DNA from: Berkiella sp964594635
GTDB taxonomy: Bacteria > Pseudomonadota > Gammaproteobacteria > Berkiellales > Berkiellaceae
Reading direction: 5' to 3'
Length of the DNA: 42,092 nucleotides
Assembly (NCBI GenBank): GCA_964594635.1
Contig: CAZQMV010000014.1
Span: 1 to 42,092, forward strand
A program made the position numbers and the translations under genes. The notes below the pieces were generated by a model. The model was not told the DNA's origin. It did not search any database and was given only the letters and a program-made list of their open reading frames with translations. Each line of letters starts with the position of its first letter. Positions within the stretch are counted from its first letter, which is position 1. Below are positions 6,688 through 15,304 of the stretch, one piece after another.

Positions 6688-7641
6688 TTACTCTTGCGCT
6701 TTAATCACTTGGTTTAAATCGGGTTGAATCATGTTGGCCCATTGCTCATGTCCTGCAATGGAAAGATGAATTTCATCATGGAAGTATTGTTGAATTGTTG
6801 TTGGTGGAACATTGACTAAACGATCTTTTAAATAAATGACATTCAGTTGGTTTTCAACAAACAACTGTTTTAGAGCAGCGTCACAGGGTTGAAGATTTTG
6901 CACTTCAGAACGACTTGGCGAGATATAAATCAAATGTGTTTTGCCCTGGCTTTTTAAATAATCATCGAGTTCTTTTAAGTTTTTCACGGCAATGCTAGCA
7001 ATGTGGGTTCTTTGGGTTTCAGTGAGATCATAAAAATGCGTCGGCGGCATTTGACGTAATTGAAGTTTATAAACAAAATAATGAAGAAGCTCTTGTAAAG
7101 CAAAGCGCGGTTTTATTGTCCAAAAAGGCTGACCACCAATGCGCATCAAGCCACGATAAAAATCCCCTTCTGGAAAGACACTGATATAAATATCTGCAGG
7201 TAAGAATTGCATCTCTTTAACCAGCGCGCAAACATTATTCACTCCCCAGCCGTTGACACCGGCATTGCCACTTTCATAACCCGTGAACGGGACAACAGCG
7301 AGGCTAGAGAAGAGCTGATCGTTGCTAATATAGCTCCCGCCATAAGTGACCGAGTCGCCTAAAAAGAGCACCTTATGCTGTGATTGCTGAATGTCCCAAT
7401 CTTGATTTGCTCGTAATCCCAAGTTATTGATCTTCACCTCGTCGTGTTGTTTGCGAGAAACGTATTGATTGGGTTCGGGGCGATAACCATATACAGGATG
7501 TGCCTCGTAGATGACCGGTTTACCAAGCCCAAATAAAGTACCCGCAAGCCATTCCAAGCTACAAAGACCTGCAACACTAAAAAGAACGAGCACCCAAGCT
7601 AAAGTTAGCTTGGGGTGTTTTTCAAAAACACTTTTTTTCAT
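6688..7641 (-). CDS. Membrane-anchored SGNH/GDSL-type hydrolase
   Basis: The 317-residue protein begins with one hydrophobic helix (about residues 12–38) acting as signal or anchor. The rest should be periplasmic. The SGNH fold is shown by VLFLGDSVTYGG (nucleophile Ser97), GNAGVNGWG (Gly/Asn block) and FHDEIHLSIAGH (Asp289–x–x–His292). Such enzymes remove or add acyl groups on carbohydrates. Its place after the SxtJ and DUF5989 genes in a carbamoyltransferase operon recurs in other bacteria, in my recollection, and suggests envelope glycan modification. The start lies 3 nt after the DUF5989 stop. Confidence 0.85.
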   Translation of the reverse strand: MKKSVFEKHPKLTLAWVLVLFSVAGLCSLEWLAGTLFGLGKPVIYEAHPVYGYRPEPNQYVSRKQHDEVKINNLGLRANQDWDIQQSQHKVLFLGDSVTYGGSYISNDQLFSSLAVVPFTGYESGNAGVNGWGVNNVCALVKEMQFLPADIYISVFPEGDFYRGLMRIGGQPFWTIKPRFALQELLHYFVYKLQLRQMPPTHFYDLTETQRTHIASIAVKNLKELDDYLKSQGKTHLIYISPSRSEVQNLQPCDAALKQLFVENQLNVIYLKDRLVNVPPTTIQQYFHDEIHLSIAGHEQWANMIQPDLNQVIKAQE

Positions 7642-7644
7642 GGA

Positions 7645-7797
7645 TTAAAACAGCGTATAAATGAAGGGAGCAATTGCCGAACCTTGAGTTAAAACAACTA
7701 ATGCGCCTAATAATGCTAAAAATGAAATAATAGGCAGTAACCAAAACTTTTTACGAACGCGCATAAAGCGCCAGAGATCAATCATTAAATCCATCAT
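7645..7797 (-). CDS. DUF5989 small membrane protein (50 aa)
   Basis: This small gene encodes 50 residues. After MMDLMIDLWRFMRVRKKFW comes one membrane helix, LLPIISFLALLGALVVLT, then the conserved end QGSAIAPFIYTLF. The pattern R-x-R-K-K-F-W-L-L-P…LTQGSAxAPFIYTLF is that of DUF5989 proteins, which accompany SxtJ-type proteins and carbamoyltransferases. The first ATG overlaps the SxtJ stop (TAATG), and a second ATG follows directly. It is probably a single-pass inner-membrane partner of the SxtJ protein; no biochemical role is known to me. Confidence 0.85.
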   Translation of the reverse strand: MMDLMIDLWRFMRVRKKFWLLPIISFLALLGALVVLTQGSAIAPFIYTLF

Positions 7798-8198
7798 TAG
7801 AAAGGTTTCTCCATGTGTTGAATGCTTTGTACACTGACGTATTTGCGATAAGTAGTGGCCTGCTTATCAAATTGTAAGCCTAAAGTATCTTTACCCAGCA
7901 GGCGACGAATTAATCCCGTTGGGGTAATGAGCACAAAAAAGATCGCCCCTAAAATGATGCGAGTATTGATCCAACCTAAAATGTGGCCAACTTTCATCCA
8001 GGGGGTATAAATGACTTTGAGCATTGCTGGCTTTGTCACCGTGGGGATCAAGATCAGCGTGCCAATGATAAAAGGCCAGGTAGGCATGGCTTTTTTTAAT
8101 AAAAGTGGCAGTAACAGACCAAATGCACCAATAAACACGGAAGTTAAGGTGAATCCAAACTTGCGTAGCTCAGGTATGCTTAATTGCTCAATTTTCAT
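7797..8198 (-). CDS. SxtJ family membrane protein
   Basis: The 133-residue protein has two to three hydrophobic segments: FTLTSVFIGAFGLLLPLLL, WPFIIGTLILIPTV and ILGAIFFVLITPTGLIRRLL. The last ends in the G-K-D-T/P sequence seen in SxtJ-like proteins, named after the saxitoxin cluster gene next to a carbamoyltransferase. An N-terminal LRKFG motif is also typical. It is located between the carbamoyltransferase (9 nt upstream) and DUF5989 (1-nt overlap). The constant association suggests it anchors or assists carbamoyl transfer at the membrane, but this is inference. The Shine–Dalgarno is AAGGGA. Confidence 0.8.
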   Translation of the reverse strand: MKIEQLSIPELRKFGFTLTSVFIGAFGLLLPLLLKKAMPTWPFIIGTLILIPTVTKPAMLKVIYTPWMKVGHILGWINTRIILGAIFFVLITPTGLIRRLLGKDTLGLQFDKQATTYRKYVSVQSIQHMEKPF

Positions 8199-8207
8199 GG
8201 TATTCCC

Positions 8208-10052
8208 TTAATCTAACGCAAATTCTTCTTGCCAACGGCTGGTTTCTTGCCAAGTTGGTTGCTCTTTTTTAACCAAGACGATGTTTTCTAAAATCAGATA
8301 ATCCATTTCAGTTCGCATAAAGCAACGATAAGCATCCTCTGGTGAATGAACGATTGGCTCGCCTCTGACATTAAATGAGGTATTAATTAAGACGGGGCAA
8401 CCGGTCATTTTTTCAAATTCATTCAGCAATCCATAAAAGCGCGGATTGGTTTCTGGATGCACTGTTTGCAAACGAGCAGAGTAATCCACATGAGTAATCG
8501 CTGGTAACGTCGATCGAGGAACATTTAATTTTTCAATACCAAACAGTTTTTGTTCTTCTAGCGACATATCCAGTCGATGGTTCTCTTTAATCGGTGCCAC
8601 CATCAGCATGTAGGGGCTTTTTCCTTCAAATTCAAACCAATCAGAAACGCTGTCATGCTTAATCACTGGAGCAAACGGTCTAAACGATTCGCGATATTTA
8701 ATTTTTAAATTCATGGTCGATTGCATTTTAGGGCTTCTGGCATCGCCAATGATTGAGCGACCACCCAAAGCGCGTGGTCCAAACTCCATGCGACCTTGGA
8801 ACCAGCCAATCACATTTTCTTTGGCCAGCAAATCCGCAACATGGGGTAGGAGTGCATCGTCAGTGAAAAAGTGATATTTGGCTTGGATGCTATCGAGATA
8901 TTCAACAATTTCTGCATTGTTAAAGCAAGGACCAAGATAACTGCCTCTCATGCTGTCGTCAGCTTGTGGGGTACGTTTATTTTGTAAATATTCATACCAA
9001 ACACTCAAGGCCGCACCTAATGCGCCACCGGCATCGCCTGCTGCGGGTTGCACAAAAATATCTTTAAAGATTTTTTCTTTAGCAATTTTACCATTGGCCA
9101 CGCAATTTAGGGCAACGCCCCCTGCCAGACACAAATAGTCGGTGTTCAGTTCTTTTTTCACGGTGCGTGCCAGTTTCAGCACAATCGTTTCAGTGACGCA
9201 TTGAATTGAGCTTGCGATATCCATTTCTCGTTGTGAAATAGTCGATTCACTTTTACGCGGGGGCCCACCAAATAACGCATCAAATTTCGCATTCGTCATG
9301 GTTAACCCGGTAGGGTAATTGAAATAGTCCATGTCAAGGCGGAAAGTGCCGTCGTCTTTTAGATCTAATAATTTATCGAGAATGATATCAACGTATTTGG
9401 GTTCGCCATAAGGCGCTAAGCCCATCAGTTTGTATTCACCGGAATTGACTTTGAAGCCGGTGTAATAAGTAAAGGCAGAGTACAAAAGTCCCAAAGAGTG
9501 GGGGAAGTCGAGTTCCCAGGCCAACTCAAGTTTGTTTTGATTACCTAACCAAACTGAGCTGGTCGCCCATTCGCCCACACCATCAAGGCAAAGCACCGCT
9601 GCGCGTTCGAAGGGGCTGGGAAAAAAGGCGGATGCCGCATGTGCTTGGTGATGTTCAGTGAAAAGCAAGGGAGGCAATGCTTTCACTGAAAGCTGCCCAA
9701 GTTTGGCCAAAGATTTTTTTAACAGATCTTTTAAGAATAATTTTTCTTTCATCCAGATAGGCATGGCTTGCAAAAAAGAGCGAAAGCCTCGCGGCGCAAA
9801 AGCTAGATAGGTTTCTAAAAGGCGTTCAAATTTGACCAGCGGCTTGTCATAAAAAACAACATAATCAACTTGCGCTAAGGAGATACCAGCTTCTTTAAGG
9901 CAATATTCAATTGCTAAAGCGGGGAACGCAGGATCGTGTTTTTTACGGGTAAAACGCTCTTCTTGTGCTGAGCTGATAATGATCCCATCTTGCACAATGG
10001 CGGCGGCGCTGTCGTGATAAAAAGCAGAAATGCCTAGAATTGTGGTACTCAA
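8208..10052 (-). CDS. NodU/CmcH-family O-carbamoyltransferase
   Basis: The 614-residue protein has both domains of the family. The N-terminal ASKHA-like domain contains LGISAFYHDSAAAIVQDG, QEERFTRKKHD and the metal-binding EHHQAHAASAFF (His134, His138), then LCLDGVGEW. The C-terminal YrdC-like part holds GWFQGRMEFGPRALGGRSII and FRPFAPVI, with CPVLINTSFNVRGEPIV near the end. It transfers carbamoyl from carbamoyl phosphate, via carbamoyl-AMP, to a hydroxyl group. In this setting the acceptor is likely a sugar of the surface glycan made by the flanking genes. It is first in a five-gene minus-strand operon. The start is TTG, supported by AAGGAG 5 nt upstream. Confidence 0.93.
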   Translation of the reverse strand: MSTTILGISAFYHDSAAAIVQDGIIISSAQEERFTRKKHDPAFPALAIEYCLKEAGISLAQVDYVVFYDKPLVKFERLLETYLAFAPRGFRSFLQAMPIWMKEKLFLKDLLKKSLAKLGQLSVKALPPLLFTEHHQAHAASAFFPSPFERAAVLCLDGVGEWATSSVWLGNQNKLELAWELDFPHSLGLLYSAFTYYTGFKVNSGEYKLMGLAPYGEPKYVDIILDKLLDLKDDGTFRLDMDYFNYPTGLTMTNAKFDALFGGPPRKSESTISQREMDIASSIQCVTETIVLKLARTVKKELNTDYLCLAGGVALNCVANGKIAKEKIFKDIFVQPAAGDAGGALGAALSVWYEYLQNKRTPQADDSMRGSYLGPCFNNAEIVEYLDSIQAKYHFFTDDALLPHVADLLAKENVIGWFQGRMEFGPRALGGRSIIGDARSPKMQSTMNLKIKYRESFRPFAPVIKHDSVSDWFEFEGKSPYMLMVAPIKENHRLDMSLEEQKLFGIEKLNVPRSTLPAITHVDYSARLQTVHPETNPRFYGLLNEFEKMTGCPVLINTSFNVRGEPIVHSPEDAYRCFMRTEMDYLILENIVLVKKEQPTWQETSRWQEEFALD

Positions 10053-10057
10053 AAGAA

Positions 10058-10063
10058 CTCCTT
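10058..10063 (-). promoter_or_regulatory. Strong Shine–Dalgarno deciding a TTG start
   Basis: AAGGAG lies 5 nt before the TTG at 10052 on the minus strand. No in-frame ATG or GTG gives the conserved N-terminus, so this site fixes the TTG as the carbamoyltransferase start. Confidence 0.75.
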
Positions 10064-10211
10064 TATATTGCCGCCTTCATAGACTATGGCCTTGAGGGCT
10101 GTAAGGTGAAAAAGTGTAACCAAATTGAATTCCTAGAGCTAGTCTTTCCTCTATAGAACGATTACGGCAGAATACGCCCATTCATACCATTTCATAAGAT
10201 AGTTGGCCGCA

Positions 10212-11291
10212 ATGACAAACCATAAAGAGTTGGAAAGTATACTTAAATGCCCGCTGACGCATTCTAATTTGAGTTGGCAGGCTAATGATCAGCAGCAAGC
10301 CTTGGCATTGTCTATTGCGAAGGGTGAAATCCAATCTCAACATCCTGAGTTTGATCAAAGTGCTTACCAGGGGGTACTGAAAGCCTCTGGCCATGAGATT
10401 TATTATTTAATGATCGATGACATCCTTTATTTGTTACCCGAGTTTGCTTTACAAAATCCGCATCACAATTTGCATACGAGTCATGCAACGAAAAGTTCAG
10501 TCAAGCAATTTTACGACAGTTTCGGCTGGCAACAAGAAAATGGTGTGTTCCAAGATGCTATCGATTCTGAAGATCTGCGTGAAGTGTCAAAAGAATATAT
10601 TGACAACTGTCATGCACGCCTTAAAGATCATTTACCAAAAACGGGGCGATATTTGCTGGATGTAGCCTCTGGCCCCATTCAGTATGATGCTTATTTAACC
10701 TATAGCGAGAATTATGATTATCGCATTTGTGGCGACATTTCATTGCGTGCTTTAAAAGCAGCTAAACAAAAGTTAGGTTCAAAGGGCATTTATTTATTAT
10801 GCGATGTGACTTGTTTACCGTTGCAATCTGGCGTGTTAGATGCCGCTATTTCCTTACATACCTTATATCATGTTCCTCAAGATCAACAGCTACAGGGATA
10901 TAAAGAGATCCAACGTGTGTTAAAACCCAAAGGCGTCTCAGTCGTGATTTACAGCTGGGGGCGGCGTTCATTATTAATGAACTGTTTAATGTTTCCGATG
11001 AAAGCGTGGTCGTTGTTGAAACGTTTGTTGCCAGCAAAAACATCCGGTCCAACACTTTATTTTCATGCGCATTCTTTTGCCTGGTTTCGCCAATTTATTC
11101 AATTACCTTATGACTGTAAGCTTTATGCGTGGCGCAGTGTCAACGTGCCCTTTTTAAAATGTTTTGTTCATAAAAGGTGGGGGGGGAAAGCGATGTTAAA
11201 AGTGTTTTATTGGTTAGAGAGTCGCTATCCTGTGTTAATGGGGCGTATCGGTGCTTATCCTTTATTTGTTAGCACGAAGTCTCCCCTTTGA
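10212..11291 (+). CDS. SAM methyltransferase with N-terminal Trm112-like domain
   Basis: From the ATG at 10212 the protein is 359 residues; an in-frame TTG at 10203 adds three. The N-terminus (LESILKCPLTHSNL … YLMIDDILYLLPE) resembles the Trm112/UPF0434 fold often fused to small-molecule methyltransferases, but with only one Cys. The class I methyltransferase domain follows: YLLDVASGPIQYDAY (motif I), GDISLRALKAAKQKL (motif II), CDVTCLPLQSGVLDAAISLH and EIQRVLKPKG. The C-terminal 100 residues are hydrophobic and basic. It is first of six overlapping glycan genes and likely methylates a sugar or lipid carrier. The 159 bp upstream, shared with the divergent carbamoyltransferase, must hold both promoters, but I could not assign them. 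Confidence 0.8.
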   Translation: MTNHKELESILKCPLTHSNLSWQANDQQQALALSIAKGEIQSQHPEFDQSAYQGVLKASGHEIYYLMIDDILYLLPEFALQNPHHNLHTSHATKSSVKQFYDSFGWQQENGVFQDAIDSEDLREVSKEYIDNCHARLKDHLPKTGRYLLDVASGPIQYDAYLTYSENYDYRICGDISLRALKAAKQKLGSKGIYLLCDVTCLPLQSGVLDAAISLHTLYHVPQDQQLQGYKEIQRVLKPKGVSVVIYSWGRRSLLMNCLMFPMKAWSLLKRLLPAKTSGPTLYFHAHSFAWFRQFIQLPYDCKLYAWRSVNVPFLKCFVHKRWGGKAMLKVFYWLESRYPVLMGRIGAYPLFVSTKSPL

Positions 11292-12334
11292 TGAAATCCT
11301 ATGACACCGTGTTTGTCACGCATTTGCCCGCGTTTTACAAGGTCAACTTGTACAATGAAATTGCAAAACGCCAACGTGTCTTTGTGATTTTTATTGCTGC
11401 AACATCAGTGATTAGAGCCAAAGATTTCACTCCGGCTGACTTTGGATTTGACTATGTTATTTTAAATAACGGCTCCTTTGAAAGAAGATCAAAACGAACA
11501 AGTTTATTTTCCCTTTATCAACTCCTTAAAAACATCCGCTATCGTCAAATCATTGTTGGCGGATGGGATTTAATCGAATTTTGGTTAATCGCTTGGTGCT
11601 TTCCTAAACAAAGTAATGCACTGGCTTGTGAATCGTCTATTTATGAAAGCAACACGAAGAAGCTGACGGGTTGGTTAAAACGTATTTTTCTTAGCCGAAT
11701 ACACTGTGTTTATTGCTCAGGACAGCCTCAGCAAGCGTTGATTGAAGCACTGGCTTTTAAAGGCGAAATGAAGAAAACGCTGGGTGTGGGGATTTTTAAT
11801 TATACGGCTAAAACCCCATCAACCAGGCTCTTTGAAGGTAAGTGTCTTTATGTGGGGCGTTTATCACCCGAAAAAAATCTTGAAGCGCTTGTGGCATTAT
11901 TTGCAACGCTTCCTGATTATCATTTAACGCTGATTGGGCAAGGGCCATTAGAGGCAAAGCTGCAAGCAATGCTGCCCAAAAATGTTTCTTTGATGGGGCA
12001 TGTGCCAAACGAAGCCTTAGCAACCTGGTATCAAAGTCATGACATTTTCATTTTGCCGTCAACCAAAGAACCGTGGGGGCTCGTGGTTGAAGAGGCACTG
12101 TATTATGGGTTGCCGGTCATCGCCTCAGAGCAAGTGGGATCGGCAGGCGATTTAATAACACACTATCAAGCAGGTGCTTTGTTTTCACCGAATGATCCAC
12201 AATCATTCAAAGCTGCTCTTAACCTGTGCGTGAAAAATTACACGCAATTGAAAGAGAATGTGCAAAAGATCGATTTTAAAGTGCGCGATCAAAGCCAGGT
12301 GAGTCAATATCTAGAAGGCTTGCCCCAGGTATGA
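11291..12334 (+). CDS. Glycosyltransferase family 4 (GT-B)
   Basis: The 347-residue protein has a GT-B architecture. The N-terminal acceptor lobe starts VFVTHLPAFYKVNLYNEIAK. The C-terminal nucleotide-sugar lobe has CLYVGRLSPEKNLEALVALF, LTLIGQGPLEAKL, VSLMGHVPNEALATWYQ and the retaining-enzyme motif STKEPWGLVVEEALYYGLPV (E-x7-E form). The start overlaps the upstream stop as TGATG; an in-frame TTG at 11288 is less likely. It adds a sugar during assembly of the surface glycan; donor and linkage are not predictable. Confidence 0.88.
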   Translation: MKSYDTVFVTHLPAFYKVNLYNEIAKRQRVFVIFIAATSVIRAKDFTPADFGFDYVILNNGSFERRSKRTSLFSLYQLLKNIRYRQIIVGGWDLIEFWLIAWCFPKQSNALACESSIYESNTKKLTGWLKRIFLSRIHCVYCSGQPQQALIEALAFKGEMKKTLGVGIFNYTAKTPSTRLFEGKCLYVGRLSPEKNLEALVALFATLPDYHLTLIGQGPLEAKLQAMLPKNVSLMGHVPNEALATWYQSHDIFILPSTKEPWGLVVEEALYYGLPVIASEQVGSAGDLITHYQAGALFSPNDPQSFKAALNLCVKNYTQLKENVQKIDFKVRDQSQVSQYLEGLPQV

Positions 12335-13491
12335 AGATATTAATAGTGCACAATGCGTATCAGTCTCACTTAGTGGGCGGTGAAGATATCGTTGTTAAGC
12401 AAGAAGTGGCTGCTTTACAAGCAACGTTGGGAGAGGGGCACGTTTTTGAATATGTTGTTAGTAATGATAATATCAAGTTAAGTGAAGTTGCCCAAAATAT
12501 GTGGGGTGATTGCCAACACTATCAAGCGATAAAAGATCTCGTTGAAAAACATCAGATCAGCATTGTACATGTCCATAATTTTTTTCCTTTGTTAACGCCC
12601 AGTGTCTTTGCTGGTGCAAAAGCGGCGGGTGCCAAGGTTATCCACACGTTACATAATTTTCGTTGGTGGTGTTTGGCAGGTACTTTTTATCGTAAAGGAA
12701 AGGGTGCATGTGAAACATGTGTAGGGAAACCGTTGGCATTGCCTGGCATCATTCATCGGTGCTATCGAGGCTCCTATTTACAAAGCACTGCAGCGGCGTT
12801 TGCTTTTGCGTGGTATCGATTCAAAAACTATCAACAATATATTGATGCCTACTTTTGCTTGAGTCACTTTCAACATCAAAAATTAAGCACGTTGATAGCG
12901 CCTACTAAATTATTGTATAAGCCCAATCCCATTCTACCTGCAAACACACTGATACCGTTGGCAGAAAAAAAAGGTTATTTGTTTGTTGGTAGACTTGAAT
13001 CGGCGAAAGGCATTGAACTCTTGCTGGAAGCTTGGCAAAAGCTGCCTTCTCACTTTGAACTGACCGTGATCGGCAAGGGAGAAGATGAGGCTCGTTTGAA
13101 AGCACGCTTTACAAGTCAACAAATTGTTTTTTTAGGGCAGTTGCCACACGAGCAAACCTTAGCATACATTGCCAAAGCCAGATATTTGATGCATACCTCA
13201 ACGGCTTATGAAACCTTTGGCTTGACTATCGTTGAAGCCTTGGCGCGTCAAACGCCTGTGATTGGCTTGAACTATGGCACACGCAAAGAAATGATTGCCC
13301 ATGGTAAAAATGGTTTTTTATGTGAAGAGGAAGAACTAACAAAGATGATTTTGCTGTCTTTTGAAGAGGCTCATTATGAGCAAATGGCGAATGAAGCACT
13401 CAGGTGTGCAAAACAGTTCTATATTGAGCCAGTAATAAAGCAACAAATAGTTCACTACCAAACGATTTTACAAGAAAATGCTCATGTCTAA
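12331..13491 (+). CDS. Glycosyltransferase family 4 (GT-B)
   Basis: The 386-residue GT-B enzyme starts MKILIVHNAYQSHLVGGEDI. The acceptor lobe contains VHVHNFFPLLTPSVF and the Cys-bearing stretch CLAGTFYRKGKGACETCVGK, a pattern shared with many LPS GT4 enzymes. The donor lobe has YLFVGRLESAKGIELLLEAW, LTVIGKGEDEARL, IVFLGQLPHEQTLAYI and STAYETFGLTIVEALARQTP with the two catalytic-region Glu residues. The gene overlaps its neighbour by 4 nt (ATGA), so the two GT4 genes are translationally coupled and probably act in sequence on one chain. Confidence 0.9.
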   Translation: MKILIVHNAYQSHLVGGEDIVVKQEVAALQATLGEGHVFEYVVSNDNIKLSEVAQNMWGDCQHYQAIKDLVEKHQISIVHVHNFFPLLTPSVFAGAKAAGAKVIHTLHNFRWWCLAGTFYRKGKGACETCVGKPLALPGIIHRCYRGSYLQSTAAAFAFAWYRFKNYQQYIDAYFCLSHFQHQKLSTLIAPTKLLYKPNPILPANTLIPLAEKKGYLFVGRLESAKGIELLLEAWQKLPSHFELTVIGKGEDEARLKARFTSQQIVFLGQLPHEQTLAYIAKARYLMHTSTAYETFGLTIVEALARQTPVIGLNYGTRKEMIAHGKNGFLCEEEELTKMILLSFEEAHYEQMANEALRCAKQFYIEPVIKQQIVHYQTILQENAHV

Positions 13492-14275
13492 ACCATTAAC
13501 AATATCGATTATTACCGTTTGCTATAACAGTGTTAAAACGATCCATGAAACATTGCAATCGGTTGCATCACAACGTTATCCCCATGTTGAGTATATTCTT
13601 ATCGATGGTGGATCAACGGATGGCACCCTCGATGTCATTCACTCTTTTGGAGAGCATATTGCTCAGGTTGTATCAGAGCCCGATAAGGGCATTTATGATG
13701 CGATGAATAAAGGGATTGCCCTTGCGACAGGTGACATCGTGGGGTTGCTAAATGCGGACGATTTATATGCGAATGAAGATGTGCTCACCAAGGTAGCGCA
13801 AACTTTTCTTGATCAACAGCTTGATGCTTGTTATAGCGATTTGATCTATTTTGCTTCCCATACCCCCGACAAAGTCCTTCGCTATTGGCGCTCTAATGCT
13901 TTTCGTCCTGGCCTGTTTGCAAAAGGGTGGTGTCCGGCACACCCCACTTTTTTTGTGCGTCGCAAATTATATGAACGTTATGGGGTTTTTGATACCGGTT
14001 TTAAAGGTGGCAATGATGTTGAGTTGATGATGCGTTTTTTGGAAAAACATCATATTCGTACCTGTTATCTACCAGAAGTGATGGTAAGGATGCGTTTAGG
14101 TGGCGTTTCCAATAACAGCATCAAAGGGATCATTGAACAAAATCGTCAAATTTTGCAAGCGGCTAAAAAATGGGATATTCCGATTTCGCCAAGCGCTTTC
14201 TTTTTTTACAAAGTGTTATCACGGTTAAAGCAATGGTTAAGCAAACCGAAGAAGGACTATCACTATGCAAAATAG
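13484..14275 (+). CDS. Glycosyltransferase family 2
   Basis: The 263-residue GT-A enzyme has ISIITVCYNSVKTIHETLQS, ILIDGGSTDGTLDVI, SEPDKGIYDAMNKGIALATG and the metal-binding LNADDLY motif. The later PTFFVRRKLYERYGVFD and NDVELMMRF segments are standard for WcaA/WbbD-like enzymes. It resembles the GT2 at 208 but keeps a normal DD motif. Two in-frame ATGs exist (13478, 13484). The second has more suitable spacing to the AAGA stretch and is preferred, giving an 8-nt overlap with the upstream gene. Confidence 0.88.
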   Translation: MSKPLTISIITVCYNSVKTIHETLQSVASQRYPHVEYILIDGGSTDGTLDVIHSFGEHIAQVVSEPDKGIYDAMNKGIALATGDIVGLLNADDLYANEDVLTKVAQTFLDQQLDACYSDLIYFASHTPDKVLRYWRSNAFRPGLFAKGWCPAHPTFFVRRKLYERYGVFDTGFKGGNDVELMMRFLEKHHIRTCYLPEVMVRMRLGGVSNNSIKGIIEQNRQILQAAKKWDIPISPSAFFFYKVLSRLKQWLSKPKKDYHYAK

Positions 14276-15224
14276 CCCTTTAACGGTATTAGTCACGGGA
14301 GCTAGCGGATTCCTAGGATTACATTTGTGCCAACACTTATTAAGCCAAGGCTATTTGGTGCGAGCGGTGGGTAGAGGTAATACCTTTCCTATCGTCGATT
14401 CCCATTTGACGTATCATCAAATTGAGAATATTGATGGTAAAACTTCCTGGCAGGGCTTGTTAGAAGGTGTTGGGGTGGTGGTTCATCTTGCAGCGCGGGT
14501 GCATCAAATGCACGATCGTAAAATGAAAGCCTTAAGTGCTTATCAAGAGGTGAATGTCAGAGGCACGCAGCAGCTGGTACGCAATGCTGTCAAAGCCAAT
14601 GTGGCTCGATTTATTTATATCAGCACCGTTAAGGTCAATGGTGAAAGAACTTTTGAAATGCCTTTTAGAGCCGATGATCAACCGCAACCACAAGATGCTT
14701 ATAGTTTATCGAAGTTGCAAGGCGAACAAATTTTACAAGAGGAAGCCAGACGTCAAGGCATGGAATGGGTCATTATTCGCCCCCCTTTGATTTATGGGCC
14801 TTCGGTGAAAGGCAACTTTGCGCAACTAATTAAACTTGCCAAATCTATTTATCTATTACCTTTTCGTTCAATTAAAAACAAGCGCAGCATGGTGAGCGTT
14901 TTTAATCTGGTGAGTTTTATAGAATGTTGCTTAGTCAATCCCAATGCGCACCGCGAAATTTTTTTAGTATCTGACAATGAAGATTTATCCACGCCTGGTC
15001 TTATTCGGGCGTTACGTAAAGCATTAGGTAAGCGAAGTGGTTTAATTCCCTTTCCGTTGTTCGTGCTCAAATTATTGGGGTTATTAACCGGTAAGCTAAG
15101 ACAAGTAGAGCGCCTTACCGATTCTTTACAAGTGAATATTGAAAAATCCATGCGTTTGCTGCAATGGCAGCCGCCTTATTCAGTAGAACATGCACTCAAA
15201 GCGACGGTGGCGAGCAAAGAGTAG
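14265..15224 (+). CDS. NAD-dependent sugar-nucleotide epimerase/dehydratase (extended SDR)
   Basis: The 319-residue extended SDR starts with the Rossmann motif LVTGASGFLGLHLCQHLL. It then has VVHLAARVHQM, NVRGTQQLVRNA, FIYISTVKVNGE (catalytic Ser/Thr) and AYSLSKLQGEQIL (Tyr-x-x-x-Lys), with IIRPPLIYGP closing the substrate pocket. Members act as UDP-sugar 4-epimerases, reductases or dehydratases. The V-N-G-E and YxLSK pattern resembles WbpV/WbmF-type enzymes of O-antigen loci; the exact reaction is open. The start overlaps the GT2 gene by 11 nt, with AAGGA 9 nt upstream. Confidence 0.87.
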   Translation: MQNSPLTVLVTGASGFLGLHLCQHLLSQGYLVRAVGRGNTFPIVDSHLTYHQIENIDGKTSWQGLLEGVGVVVHLAARVHQMHDRKMKALSAYQEVNVRGTQQLVRNAVKANVARFIYISTVKVNGERTFEMPFRADDQPQPQDAYSLSKLQGEQILQEEARRQGMEWVIIRPPLIYGPSVKGNFAQLIKLAKSIYLLPFRSIKNKRSMVSVFNLVSFIECCLVNPNAHREIFLVSDNEDLSTPGLIRALRKALGKRSGLIPFPLFVLKLLGLLTGKLRQVERLTDSLQVNIEKSMRLLQWQPPYSVEHALKATVASKE

Positions 15225-15234
15225 GGGAAGATCC

Positions 15235-15262
15235 TGTCATTTGGGCCCGATTCCCTTATAAT
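15235..15262 (+). promoter_or_regulatory. Putative promoter before the last GT2 gene
   Basis: A perfect −10 TATAAT lies at 15257–15262, with a weak −35 TGTCAT (15235–15240) 16 bp upstream. The position, 42 nt before the proposed start, fits a separate promoter for the gene at 15305. Confidence 0.4.
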
Positions 15263-15304
15263 GCTGGACTTTGCGGTTGTGTTGTTTGAAGTTGAGTTGA
15301 ACTT

